16,585 nt of DNA from Russula earlei (lineage: Eukaryota > Basidiomycota > Agaricomycetes > Russulales > Russulaceae): contig JAGFNK010001007.1 in the NCBI GenBank assembly GCA_025769875.1, positions 1 through 16,585 of the forward strand. Reading direction: 5' to 3'. Below are positions 8,020 to 15,802 of this stretch, in pieces. The notes under the pieces are model-generated. The model was given only the letters and a program-made list of their open reading frames with translations, was not told the origin of the DNA and made no database searches. Position 1 is the stretch's first letter, and each line of letters begins with the position of its first letter. A program made the translations under genes and the position numbers.

Positions 8020-9300
8020 TTATTGGTTTAGGGGGTTACTCCTGGTGGGAATTGTTTTAAGCGCTTTCGGATATTTCCGATGGAAGTCTTTGACAAGTGA
8101 TTGCGCTCTTGATAGGTTAGAGGCTGGTTCCCAAGTATTTTCTGCAGGCAGTGTACCCTTTCCATTTAACTAGGTATTGAATCCCTTTGCGGTTCGGGGA
8201 GAGTCGAGAATTTAAGATCTGTTCCACTTCGTATTGTTCTTCTCCTTCGATTAGTACCGGTGGTGGGTTTGAGAAGTTAGGGCCATGGGCAGCGGTTTCT
8301 TTATAAGGTTTGATCAGGGAGTGGTGAAAAACTGGGTGTATCTTCCAAGACTTTGGTAGTTCGAGGCGAACAGTTTACTGGATAGGCAGTGGTGACTTTG
8401 AATGGCCCGTAGCGTCGAGGGGCTAGTTTTGCTTTTGGGTGAGTGGTTCGTAGATTTGTGGCTTCCAGCCATACTTGATCCCCTTCTTTAAAACGAAATG
8501 TGGAGGATTGGGGTCCTGATTGTTTCATGATCTCCGTTGCTCGGTTCAGGGAGGCAGCTACTTCTTCTCTGAGTTGGTTTAGTCTTGATAGTCTTTCTTG
8601 GATTGAAGGGAACTTTGATGTAAAGGCAAGGGGCGGAGCAAATGTTGGGTTAAAGCCATACCAGACCTCAAAAGGGGGTTTGTTCGTAGCACTGTGTTGT
8701 CTGGCATTATGTGCGAACTCCATAAAGGGAATCAGTTCTGCCCAATTGTCTGCTTGATGGTTGCAAAATATTCGTAGGTATTGTTCTAGTTCTTGGTTAA
8801 CTCGTTCTGTTTCTCCGTCTGTCTGTGGGTGATATGCTGTGCTTAATGATACTTTGACATTTAACTTCTTCCATAGTTCTTGAGTAACTTTTGCTGCGAA
8901 TTGAGGGCCTCTGTCTGATATTATTTGTGTCGGGAGGCCTATTCTTCTCCAGACATTGTTCATGATTAGTGTCGCTGTTTCATCCGCTGTGATTGTCTTG
9001 TGGCAAGGGGTAATGATTATTGCTTTACTGAATCGATCTACCACGACTAGGAGGCTGTCAAAGCCTTGTGAAATCGGTAGGTCCGTGATAAAGTCCATGG
9101 TAATGCTTTTCCATACTTCTCCGGCTGGTGTAATTGGTACAAGGGGTGTTTCTGTCTTTGGACGGTTCTTTGTACTCTGGCAAATTGCGCAACCGTCTAC
9201 GTAACTTTTGACATAGGTTAGCATTCCTGGCCACCAATAGTTTCGGCTGATTAGTTCGTAAGGTTTTCCATTGGCCAGGATGTCCAGGTGGCAAGGGAGT
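8020..9300 (-). pseudogene. pol: Element B pol: integrase and chromodomain, frameshifted
   Basis: The integrase core lies in the uninterrupted frame 9224-8301 (open from about 9268). Its zinc domain is split: HHDSLA ends one frame, PGHPGQWKT is in the next, and ELISRNYWWPGM with CAIC is in the third. The catalytic residues are intact: MDFITDLP (Asp 44 of this frame), ISDRGPQF (Asp 104) and DGETERVN (Glu 140), with 35 residues between the last two. After the GPY/F module (RRYGPFKVTTA) the frame shifts near 8365 to ELPKSWKIHPVFHHSLIKPY. It continues into a complete chromodomain (EQYEVEQIL, YLVKWKGYTA), shifts once more near 8145 to AENTWEPASNLSRAQSLVKDF, and stops at TAA 8020-8022. Each shift is one step in the same direction. 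The chromodomain is therefore fully encoded but not in one frame. Confidence 0.87.
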
Positions 9301-10969
9301 CGTGGTGTAGTTTCAGAATTTTCTTTCTTAGGGTGTCGTTGTTTGGGATATAGACCTTTCCTTTGAATAATATTAGTCCATCTTCGAGGTTCCAGTCCTG
9401 TAAGCCTTTGGATAGTCGTCTTGGTCCATTCTTTATAATGATTGCTAATGCGTTAGATACTTCTGGGTCATAGTCTTTGCTAGATCGTAGTTGTTGTCGA
9501 AGTTCTTGGTCGCCAATTGGTTCTGTAGCGGAGGTGCGTGTTGCTCTGATTTTAAAAAATTTGTCATCTAGGAGCACCTTTCCATCATTTTCGTTTTGTA
9601 TCCCCTCTTTAAAGTCTGGCCGCCTGGACAGACCGTCTGCTTTGTTCATAGTACCTGGGTGATGCGTGATAGTGAAGTCAAAATTGCTAAGGAGGAGTGC
9701 CCATCGGGCTTGTCGTCTTGTGAGCTTTTGTTTTGTCATGAAGTAAGTCAAGTTATTGTGGTCTGTCCATAGATCAATGGGGTGTGTAGCGCCTTCAAGG
9801 TAGTGTCGGAAGTGCCAAAGGGATAAGACAATAGCAAGGAGTTCTTTATCGTAGATCATGTAATTTCGTTGTGCGGGGTCCAAGGATTTCGAGAAATAGG
9901 CTACTGGGTGATATCTATTAAATTCATCGGGTTGTTCCAAGATTGCACCGACTGCAAAGTCACTTGCATCGCAGATGAGTCGAAAGGGTTTCGTATGGTC
10001 AGGTAACATGAGGATTGGGGCCGTTGTGAATGCTTGGATTAGTTTCTGAAATGCTTGTTCTTCATCGTCTTCCCACTTGAAGGGGTTCTCTTTCTTTGTT
10101 AAGTTAAACAAGGGCCGTGCTATTCGAGAGTATTGGTGGATAAATCGTCGATAGAAGTTGCAGAATCCTAGAAATGCTTGTACTTCTGTAACATTGGTCG
10201 GAGTAGGCCATTTTGTAATGCCTATTAACTTGTCTTGGTCCATGGATATTCGTCCTTGGGAGATATTGATGCCTAGGTAACTAATAGAGGTTTGTCGGAA
10301 AGCACATTTCTCTGGTTTCAAGTATAAGTCGTAGTCTTGGAGTGTTTTTAGGACCTTATGTGTCCAGTCGTCTAGTTCGTTCAAGGTTTGCGCCATGATT
10401 AGTATATCATCTAGATAGACAACCACTCGTTCAGTGGCAATGTACTTTGCTAGGATGGTGTTCATAAAGCGTTGGAAAGTGGCTGGGGCGTTGCAGAGAC
10501 CAAATGTCATTATCAGTGGTTCGAAGAGTCCTAATGGTGTCTTGAATGCCGCGAGGTGTTCATCGCCTTCTCTTAGGCGGATATTGTTGTATCCCCATCG
10601 TACGTCAAACTTGGTAAAGTATTGGGCTCCTTGGAGTTTGTCAATCAATTCAGGAATCAAGGGTAGTGGATACGCGTCTTTGACAGTTGCTGTATTCAGG
10701 GCTCTGTAGTCTTGTACTGGTCGTAGATTTCCTCCTTTCTTTTCTACAAAGAAGAATGGGCTGGCAATAGCTGCTTTTGATGGTCGGATTGTGCCTCTTT
10801 TCAAATGTTCGTCTAAGTATTCTTTTAGGGCTTGTAGTTCCTTGGGAGTAAGTCGGTAGATGCCAGAATCGCGTCGGGCGACTCCTGGTTTCAGATTGAT
10901 TGCATGGTCCCATGGTTGGTGAGCAGGGAGGCGTTGAGAGGCTTGTTCAGTCGAAAACCTTTCGCCATT
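9251..10969 (-). CDS. pol: Element B pol: reverse transcriptase and RNase H
   Basis: This frame is open from just after a TGA at 10970-10972 down to TAA 9251-9253; the first internal ATG is at 10804. Upstream of that ATG it already reads SQRLPAHQPWDHAINLKPG, the conserved lead-in to Ty3/gypsy RT, so the ATG is not the natural start. RT motifs are NLRPVQDYRALN, FTKFDVRWGYNNI, TFGLCNAPATFQ and the intact active site VVYLDDILI (codons 10406-10417). RNase H follows with ICDASDFAVGA, YDKELLAIV and WTDHNNLTYF, then the tether to integrase (HHPGTMNKADGLSR). The segment ends in the integrase zinc domain, where a frameshift intervenes near 9295. All catalytic residues look intact, in contrast to element A. 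It would need joining to gag-protease through two further frame changes upstream. Confidence 0.9.
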   Translation of the reverse strand, partial: NGERFSTEQASQRLPAHQPWDHAINLKPGVARRDSGIYRLTPKELQALKEYLDEHLKRGTIRPSKAAIASPFFFVEKKGGNLRPVQDYRALNTATVKDAYPLPLIPELIDKLQGAQYFTKFDVRWGYNNIRLREGDEHLAAFKTPLGLFEPLIMTFGLCNAPATFQRFMNTILAKYIATERVVVYLDDILIMAQTLNELDDWTHKVLKTLQDYDLYLKPEKCAFRQTSISYLGINISQGRISMDQDKLIGITKWPTPTNVTEVQAFLGFCNFYRRFIHQYSRIARPLFNLTKKENPFKWEDDEEQAFQKLIQAFTTAPILMLPDHTKPFRLICDASDFAVGAILEQPDEFNRYHPVAYFSKSLDPAQRNYMIYDKELLAIVLSLWHFRHYLEGATHPIDLWTDHNNLTYFMTKQKLTRRQARWALLLSNFDFTITHHPGTMNKADGLSRRPDFKEGIQNENDGKVLLDDKFFKIRATRTSATEPIGDQELRQQLRSSKDYDPEVSNALAIIIKNGPRRLSKGLQDWNLEDGLILFKGKVYIPNNDTLRKKILKLHHDSLATWTSWPMENLTN

Positions 10970-11190
10970 TCAAGAACTGGGCAGGGATAAGTTCGTCTAA
11001 TGTCTTGGGGGGCGTTTCTGCATGGGCTAGTTTCGTAGCTGTGGTTGATTTGGCTCTTATGCTGATCGTCACTGGTCTGAATGCATTGTAGATCTGTTCG
11101 TCTACACATGGGTTCAATGGTCCTTCAGTATCTGGGAAGATTAGTGCAGCAACTATTTGCAAACTCAGGTTCTTCTTCTTCAGGGAAAGT
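10947..11190 (-). pseudogene. pol: Element B protease-to-RT connector in a separate frame
   Basis: Between the end of the gag-protease frame and the RT frame, the likely native reading continues in a third frame. The gag-protease frame shifts within a GAA-repeat stretch (about 11175-11190) to LSLQIVAALIFPDTEGPLNP. This proceeds through DELIPAQFLKWRKVF, which aligns in position with the lead-in of element A (YGQVFEEQESERFP), and stops at TGA 10947-10949. The RT frame picks up immediately (STEQASQRLP). The segment has no known domain of its own; it is a linker found before RT in this superfamily. Confidence 0.7.
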
Positions 11191-13260
11191 AAGCGCTTGT
11201 ATTTGGTAATTCCGCGTTCCAGATGCAGATGCAATGGTTATGCTTGGATGCGTGGTAAGACAGGTTCGGGGGCAATTCCTCAGTGTGATTGTGTCGTTTG
11301 CCCAATCGATATCGGGATTGTGGTGTCGTAGCCAATCTGTTCCTAAGATGATGTCGTGATCTCCAATGTTAGTGACAAGGAATTCTGCTTGTTCGTCATG
11401 AGTAGCGCCTGTATGCGCTTGAATGCGGAGTCTCTGGATAGTGCTAAAGCGTATTAGTCCATTGGCATTTTGTGTTCCATCTACATTTTGTGCTGGCAAT
11501 GGTTTGATCATAGTTCGGAGGTGCAGATGGTGTCTTTGTGCGAATCGTTCGTGGATTATCATTCCTTCTGCTCCACTGTCAAGCAGGGCTCTTGCACCGA
11601 TTTCTTTGCCACTTGTCTTCCCCACTAAGGTAACTTTCAAGGCAATAGATGGGGAGCGAATATTCTTGGTAAAAACCTTGGGGTAATTGATTTCTCTTTG
11701 TATCGTACTGATTTGGACCGCGTCCCTTCTCGGTGCAGAAGGGGGTCCCATTAAAAATCCATAGGGAGCAGATCTGGGGCGGAGGATCGAGTCCGCAAGT
11801 GTTTCTCTCCAAGTTGTTAGTGATGCAACAGGAACGGGTTCTTCTTGCGCAGGTTCGATGTTTTCATCTTGGATGGTTGTAGCTCTGACTGTTTGGGGGC
11901 GAGATCCTTGTCGTTGGCGTCCTTGAGCTGCTTTCTTTGCTCTACATTGATTTGCCATATGGTTCTTCTTTCCACAATAATAACAGAGATTGTTCTTGCG
12001 TCGAAACTCTTTCTCTGCATCTGTGAGGGGTTTCCTTTCACTTCTGGATTCCCAGGGTCGTTCATTGGGTTCTCCTTGATACAAGTTAATTTCCAATGGA
12101 TTGTCTGATCCTTGAGTGTTTAATCCTCGGGCACGCACAGAGCGTCCTCCTCGAAAAGCAGTGGAGTTGTACAGGTGGAAAAGGTTGTCAAATTCTCGTG
12201 CTGCTTTGACAAGGGCTGCAAGTGTAGTTGGTGTCGGCGTGATCCCTAGTATTTTCTGATGTAGGGCTGGGTTAATGTTCTTCCTGAATGCGTACATCTT
12301 TGTTCTTTCATCGGTGGTAGCTCGTGATGCATGGTGCGACCATTTCTGATACCATTCATTAAATGGTAGTCTCCCTTGGTAATAAGTGTGCATGGTGTTA
12401 GCGGAGGCTAATTCTGCTTCTGCAGGGATAAAGTGATCGGCAAAGGCTTTCTTGAAATCGTCCCATGATCCATAGTCGGCTATAGTACGAGCCATGGCCT
12501 TAGTAGTTTGTTCTCTAGCCCATGCTCCAGCGGGTGTTCCTACTTTAAAGTGGGTTAGTGCCGCGGCAACTTTCTTGCTTTCGTCTGTAAAAGAGTCGCC
12601 ATTGATGTAGTAGTAATTGGCCAAGGCTGCCCAAAAGGCTTCTGCATTGTCGGCTTTTCCATCAAAGGGTTCTGGGGCAGTCCCGACAAGACGTGGATTA
12701 CTTGACATGGTAGGGTTCTGAGTTGTTGCAGTCGTAACAATAGGTGGAGCTGGACCTTGTAACTGGATTCTAGTTGGAGTGAGTGTTCGAGGGACTGTCT
12801 GTGGTACGTTGCTAACTGTATGTGGAGTGGGTTGTTGAGTATTACGCCGAGTGGAAGGTCCTGGAGTGGTGCTTCGAGTGCTCTGAGCAGTTCCTAGGAT
12901 AGCGGTAACTTCTTGAGGTGTTCTGGCTGTAAAATCGACTTCTCGGTTGTTATAGTAAACCCAATGTTTTCTAGAACGGCTCCACTTGACTGGTCTGTCT
13001 AGGAAGAGGCCTGTATAGTTATAGGGGTTGAAGTCTTGAACGTTTTCTGCTCCTGGGGCTGCCGCTTTAAGTTGTTCGGTGGTAACTTCGTCGTTGTCGT
13101 CTTCGTATATCCAAGGGTCCGAGAGATTTCCGTGGTTGATAATAGGTGTACTCGCAAATCTTCCTCGGTAACAGTGATCCTGAGTGTCGTAGCTGAGGTT
13201 TTCAAATAGGAGTGGGATTAGATTTTCTTCTTCGTCAGTGATGTCTCGCCTAGTGCTCAT
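11125..13260 (-). CDS. gag: Element B gag-protease, 711 residues, uninterrupted
   Basis: This encodes the capsid and nucleocapsid protein fused to the aspartic protease that matures it. It starts at ATG 13260 (MSTRRDITDEEEN). The first 190 residues or so are an extension I do not recognise, with a Tyr/Trp-rich part (DRPVKWSRSRKHWVYYNNRE) and a Thr/Pro/Gln-rich linker. The retrotransposon gag domain then runs from PEPFDGKADNAEAFWAAL to about residue 360. A CCHC zinc knuckle, CYYCGKKNHMANQC, occupies residues 426-439. The protease motif ALLDSGAEGMIIHE has its Asp at residue 561, and a typical ILGTDWLRHHNPDIDW follows. The last 20 residues or so (after FPEEEEP) are probably out of frame, as the native connector continues one base later. 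The ATG lies only four bases after the stop of the preceding pre-gag frame. Confidence 0.9.
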   Translation of the reverse strand: MSTRRDITDEEENLIPLLFENLSYDTQDHCYRGRFASTPIINHGNLSDPWIYEDDNDEVTTEQLKAAAPGAENVQDFNPYNYTGLFLDRPVKWSRSRKHWVYYNNREVDFTARTPQEVTAILGTAQSTRSTTPGPSTRRNTQQPTPHTVSNVPQTVPRTLTPTRIQLQGPAPPIVTTATTQNPTMSSNPRLVGTAPEPFDGKADNAEAFWAALANYYYINGDSFTDESKKVAAALTHFKVGTPAGAWAREQTTKAMARTIADYGSWDDFKKAFADHFIPAEAELASANTMHTYYQGRLPFNEWYQKWSHHASRATTDERTKMYAFRKNINPALHQKILGITPTPTTLAALVKAAREFDNLFHLYNSTAFRGGRSVRARGLNTQGSDNPLEINLYQGEPNERPWESRSERKPLTDAEKEFRRKNNLCYYCGKKNHMANQCRAKKAAQGRQRQGSRPQTVRATTIQDENIEPAQEEPVPVASLTTWRETLADSILRPRSAPYGFLMGPPSAPRRDAVQISTIQREINYPKVFTKNIRSPSIALKVTLVGKTSGKEIGARALLDSGAEGMIIHERFAQRHHLHLRTMIKPLPAQNVDGTQNANGLIRFSTIQRLRIQAHTGATHDEQAEFLVTNIGDHDIILGTDWLRHHNPDIDWANDTITLRNCPRTCLTTHPSITIASASGTRNYQIQALTFPEEEEPEFANSCCTNLPRY

Positions 13261-13264
13261 AGAT

Positions 13265-13894
13265 CTAGACGACAGTTATAGTCCAATGGCCGTTGTTCCA
13301 AGGATATGCAATGGTGTAGGCTGGTTTTAGTCGAATGGAGTCGGGTCTTCCTTGATGTTTCTTTAACTGGATTCGGGAGTATTCCTCAGTGATGGTGCTT
13401 TGTGTTAGGACTACTCGGGTTTTCCACAGATATCCTTCGAATTCTGCTGGGGAGATGGCAAAGTCACTTATTTCCTTGATAGGGTGTTTGTAAACTATAA
13501 AGTGTGTCAATCGTTGATGCCAAGCTTGGGTACAATAGCTCTTGAATTCAATTAACTCTCTCCTTGAACGCGTAGGTAAGTTTAATGCTAAGAAGGATTG
13601 TTCTGGTAAATAGCAGTGTAAATCAGTGTTCCTAAGATCGGCACTATCAGGGGATTCAACAAGGGGTGATGCAAAGGGTTGGATAGGTATCACAGGGGTA
13701 GGAATGCGATTGGTAAACAAGGGTAAGTAAGCGTCAGGAGGGGTAGGAGGTAGTGGCCTTTCTACAAGAAATCCTCTCGCGTTGGGAACTGTTTCTCTCT
13801 CTGGGGGTCGTTGGGACGATGCGCGTCTCCTGTGTCGAGGAGCCAGATTTATCGAATGGGGAGGTGGTAGTCGCCTGGCGTCCACAGGGTAATT
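13265..13894 (-). CDS. Pre-gag open frame c (about 206 residues), unknown function
   Basis: This open frame lies between the 5' LTR and gag of element B. No ATG is near its beginning; the longest reading from a non-ATG codon starts at 13885. It overlaps the end of frame b by about 45 bases, which suggests the two were once one reading frame joined by a single shift. The N-terminal third is basic and Pro/Arg-rich (RRLPPPHSINLAPRHRRRAS). The remainder looks globular and aromatic (FKSYCTQAWHQRLTHFIVYK, PAEFEGYLWKTRVVL). It ends WNNGHWTITVV at TAG 13265-13267, four bases before the gag ATG. I recognise no family. It could be an element-specific ORF like the extra pre-gag ORF of plant Ogre elements, or captured sequence; the sequence does not decide. 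Confidence 0.55.
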   Translation of the reverse strand, partial: NYPVDARRLPPPHSINLAPRHRRRASSQRPPERETVPNARGFLVERPLPPTPPDAYLPLFTNRIPTPVIPIQPFASPLVESPDSADLRNTDLHCYLPEQSFLALNLPTRSRRELIEFKSYCTQAWHQRLTHFIVYKHPIKEISDFAISPAEFEGYLWKTRVVLTQSTITEEYSRIQLKKHQGRPDSIRLKPAYTIAYPWNNGHWTITVV

Positions 13895-14697
13895 CCGTCA
13901 GGAGTAGGAGGTGTGTCTGGTCGAAAGTTGCACGTGCAATACTCTGTTTTGCAGTTACACCTTGCTGTCCAGGGATTTGACTCGGTATCTTCTGTGCTGG
14001 CAGACCAACGTTCCTGGCTAGTTGGGACAGTGGTTTGGATCGGTGTGAGGGGTCGAGGGGCAAGACTCGAGGCTTCTAGGATTGCTGGGACAGAATAGTA
14101 CGCAGGAGGACCAGTATATGAGGCGTCTGGGCTGGTAATTGCCCAAGGTTGATTGTAGTCTGCGTCGTATAGCCAAGAGTTAGTTTCCCAATCAAAGGTG
14201 TTGTGTATTCCTGGTACAACAGCAAGTTGGACGTAAGATTGGTTTTCCCTTTGTATTCTGTTGAGGCGTAGGTGGTAGAACTGGACAGTGAGACGATAGT
14301 AGCTGATGTATGTCCAAGCTAAGTAGAATAAGCGGTATCCTGTTCTCAAGGAGTGGATAATGATGTGGTGGCGTGGTTGAATGACTCTGGTCCAGAGGTT
14401 TAATTCACTGGTGCGTAAGGATTGGTAGTCAACTGGTTGTCCTTGGATGTTCTTTGCTTGAGCAAGGTGCCAATATAATAGTTGTTGTCGTGCTGGTGGT
14501 AGAAGTCGACTAAGGGTTTCAAGGTATAGTGCGTGTTCGTCGTGGCTTAAGAGCTGTCCAAAAGGTAAGACTCCAAGGAACTCTTTAACAATAAGGTGGG
14601 GGAAGTCTTCGTGAGGTGGTTCAATTTCTGGTACGTCGTGTAGGTTGGTTAAGGTGTTAACAGGAAATGCACGTGGAGGTCCAGGTTCGATAGTGAT
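13849..14697 (-). CDS. Pre-gag open frame b (about 282 residues) with cysteine cluster
   Basis: The frame is open from just after TAA 14698-14700 to a stop at 13849-13851 and contains no ATG; the longest usual call begins at 14349 from a non-ATG codon. The text upstream of that point (HDVPEIEPPHEDFPHLIVKE, HALYLETLSRLLPPARQQLL) reads as protein and is continuous with the rest. The middle is rich in Tyr, Trp and Arg (YRLFYLAWTYISYYRLTVQF). The C-terminal part is Pro/Thr/Ser-rich and carries CNCKTEYCTC, a CxCx4CxC cluster that could bind metal. An acidic stretch, LEEDEEEDAITRHVLNLN, lies in another frame just upstream (about 14694-14747) and may be its lost N-terminus. I recognise no family. 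Length and composition argue for real coding, but the missing start suggests decay or splicing. Confidence 0.55.
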   Translation of the reverse strand: MTIEPGPPRAFPVNTLTNLHDVPEIEPPHEDFPHLIVKEFLGVLPFGQLLSHDEHALYLETLSRLLPPARQQLLYWHLAQAKNIQGQPVDYQSLRTSELNLWTRVIQPRHHIIIHSLRTGYRLFYLAWTYISYYRLTVQFYHLRLNRIQRENQSYVQLAVVPGIHNTFDWETNSWLYDADYNQPWAITSPDASYTGPPAYYSVPAILEASSLAPRPLTPIQTTVPTSQERWSASTEDTESNPWTARCNCKTEYCTCNFRPDTPPTPDGITLWTPGDYHLPIR

Positions 14698-14833
14698 TTA
14701 GATTTAAGACGTGTCTAGTGATAGCGTCTTCTTCTTCGTCTTCTTCTAAGGCGTATTCTCGAGGCACTTTAGTTAAGACAAGAAAAGATTTATTCGATCT
14801 TTATTGAAGCGTTACAAGGGTGGTTCTTACTTT
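14698..14833 (-). other. Gap after frame a: hairpin and two AATAAA signals
   Basis: On the minus strand, GGTTCTT (14842-14836) and AAGAACC (14828-14822) form a perfect 7-bp hairpin around the stop codon of frame a. They are followed by two AATAAA hexamers (14805-14800 and 14794-14789). This arrangement resembles the end of a transcription unit. A GTAAGA donor-like string (14830-14825) and a TTAACTAA branch-like string (about 14774) also occur, but no frame-restoring intron could be built. Confidence 0.4.
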
Positions 14834-15475
14834 TTAAGAACCGTGCGCAAGATCTATAGTTTCGAGCTGGTACCTCTCAATTATTTCGAGAGGGTTAGGG
14901 GGAATACGAGGTGTAAAGCAAAAGCGAAGTAGCTGGGGGTTAAAGCGGATGGTGTCGACTGTATAAGTCGAATAGTGACGTAGGGATACATGGTTACTGT
15001 TCTCCTCGAAGTGTAAGTAACCGTATGCGAAAGCGAGACGTCCGTCCAAGAAGTCGTGTACGATAGATAAGCAAAACGAGCCCTCGTAAGCAGGGCGGTA
15101 AATAGCAGGCAAGGTAAGTAGTTTCCTAAATAACGAGGTGTTAAAAATGTATGCGATGCGTCCAAGGGGGAAGTCAGCGTCCGGGGCGTATATCCCGACG
15201 TTGGAGCAGATGCCGAAGGGGGTGAGATTGTACTGGGTGGCAAGGGCAGCGTTGGAGGGTTCGACCGCAAAAGTGTGGACGATGCGTGCACGAAAGGCTG
15301 TGGTGAAGGTGTCTGTGAACGCGCGACGAGCAAGTTGGTCTGAGGTAGGGATGCGTCCAAGGTAGTCTTGATGATTCAAGTCGTGGAGGGGACGCCACTG
15401 CTCCTGGTACGATTGGTGGTAGGGAGGACGAAGTACTGGTGCGGATGGAAGCGAAATGCTGTGCAAGGGGGACGG
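14834..15475 (-). CDS. Pre-gag open frame a (about 210 residues), unknown function
   Basis: The frame is open from after TGA 15476-15478 to TAA 14834-14836. There is no ATG at its start (the first usable codon at 15466 is TTG). The protein looks structured: NHQDYLGRIPTSDQLARRAF, NLTPFGICSNVGIYAPDADF, LGRIAYIFNTSLFRKLLTLP and RLAFAYGYLHFEENSNHVSL, ending LEIIERYQLETIDLAHGS. It is rich in Phe, Tyr, Leu and Arg, with no transmembrane segment or known motif that I can identify. The frame to its right (15771-15376) meets it at a run of five C residues (15467-15471), so both may be halves of one ORF. Its position between the primer-binding site and gag is unusual for a fungal Ty3/gypsy element. It is not an envelope gene by position, since env genes lie after pol. 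Confidence 0.55.
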   Translation of the reverse strand, partial: PSPLHSISLPSAPVLRPPYHQSYQEQWRPLHDLNHQDYLGRIPTSDQLARRAFTDTFTTAFRARIVHTFAVEPSNAALATQYNLTPFGICSNVGIYAPDADFPLGRIAYIFNTSLFRKLLTLPAIYRPAYEGSFCLSIVHDFLDGRLAFAYGYLHFEENSNHVSLRHYSTYTVDTIRFNPQLLRFCFTPRIPPNPLEIIERYQLETIDLAHGS

Positions 15476-15771
15476 TCAAGGAAGCCTTCAGGCAAGGGAG
15501 GACGGTCCGCTTGCTGTTGCTCGTTCTGCGCATGGAGGGGGAGTGCCGACAGGGACAAAGTCGCCTGGGATAGGCTGGGGAATGTTGGGAGACGATGGTG
15601 GGGCTGTTGGGGAGTACAAGATGCTAGGGGCGAGGATGTGTCGACCGGGTCGATGTCTTCAGTGAGGATGCGAAGGGCAGTGCGTGGGGTAGGTTGCAGA
15701 GGAGAAGGGAGGCGCAAGGAGGTGTTAACCAAAGTGGGGGAGTTAGGAGTGGACACTTGAGCGTTGGCTGG
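15376..15771 (-). CDS. Possible N-terminal part of the pre-gag ORF (Pro/Ser/Thr-rich)
   Basis: The frame is open from after TGA 15772-15774 to a stop at 15376, without an ATG. It encodes a low-complexity, Pro/Ser/Thr/Leu-rich sequence (TPNSPTLVNTSLRLPSPLQP) up to EGFLDRPP. There a C5 run would allow a one-base shift into the better-supported frame a. The minus strand here is C-rich and poor in A and T, which by itself makes stops rare, so openness is weak evidence. I regard it as a candidate disordered N-terminus and would not defend it alone. Confidence 0.3.
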   Translation of the reverse strand, partial: PANAQVSTPNSPTLVNTSLRLPSPLQPTPRTALRILTEDIDPVDTSSPLASCTPQQPHHRLPTFPSLSQATLSLSALPLHAQNEQQQADRPPLPEGFLDRPPCTAFRFHPHQYFVLPTTNRTRSSGVPSTT

Positions 15772-15790
15772 TCAATACAGGGATGATGAG

Positions 15791-15800
15791 AGACTGTCCA
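15791..15800 (-). other. Primer-binding site of element B (self-priming type)
   Basis: On the minus strand, TGGACAGTCT starts two bases after the terminal CA of the 5' LTR. It is the exact reverse complement of the predicted first ten bases of the element RNA (16101-16092). It starts with TGG, so a tRNA primer cannot be excluded from this site alone. The self-match at the predicted start, and the same layout in element A, favour self-priming. Confidence 0.7.
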
Positions 15801-15802
15801 GA

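Noticed and set aside
8500..8757. Plus-strand frames within 8500-10709 and minus-strand frames within 2408-6697
   Set aside because: They are antisense shadows of the gag and pol genes and contain no domain motifs.
8020..11190. Programmed +1 translational frameshifting to express element B's pol
   Set aside because: Six separate shifts, two of them about 25 bases apart in the integrase zinc domain, are not compatible with a regulated mechanism.
14740..14830. Intron of about 85 bases linking pre-gag frames a and b (GTAAGA donor, TTAACTAA branch, TTAG acceptor)
   Set aside because: Frame a stops at TAA before the donor, and frame b is preceded by its own stop after the acceptor, so splicing these sites does not join the frames.
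14834..15466. Envelope-like gene in element B
   Set aside because: It lies before gag and not after pol, and no signal peptide, cleavage site or transmembrane segment is visible.
15791..15800. tRNA-primed primer-binding site in element B because it begins with TGG
   Set aside because: I could not match the following bases to a tRNA 3' end that I know, while a ten-base match to the element's own predicted RNA start exists.
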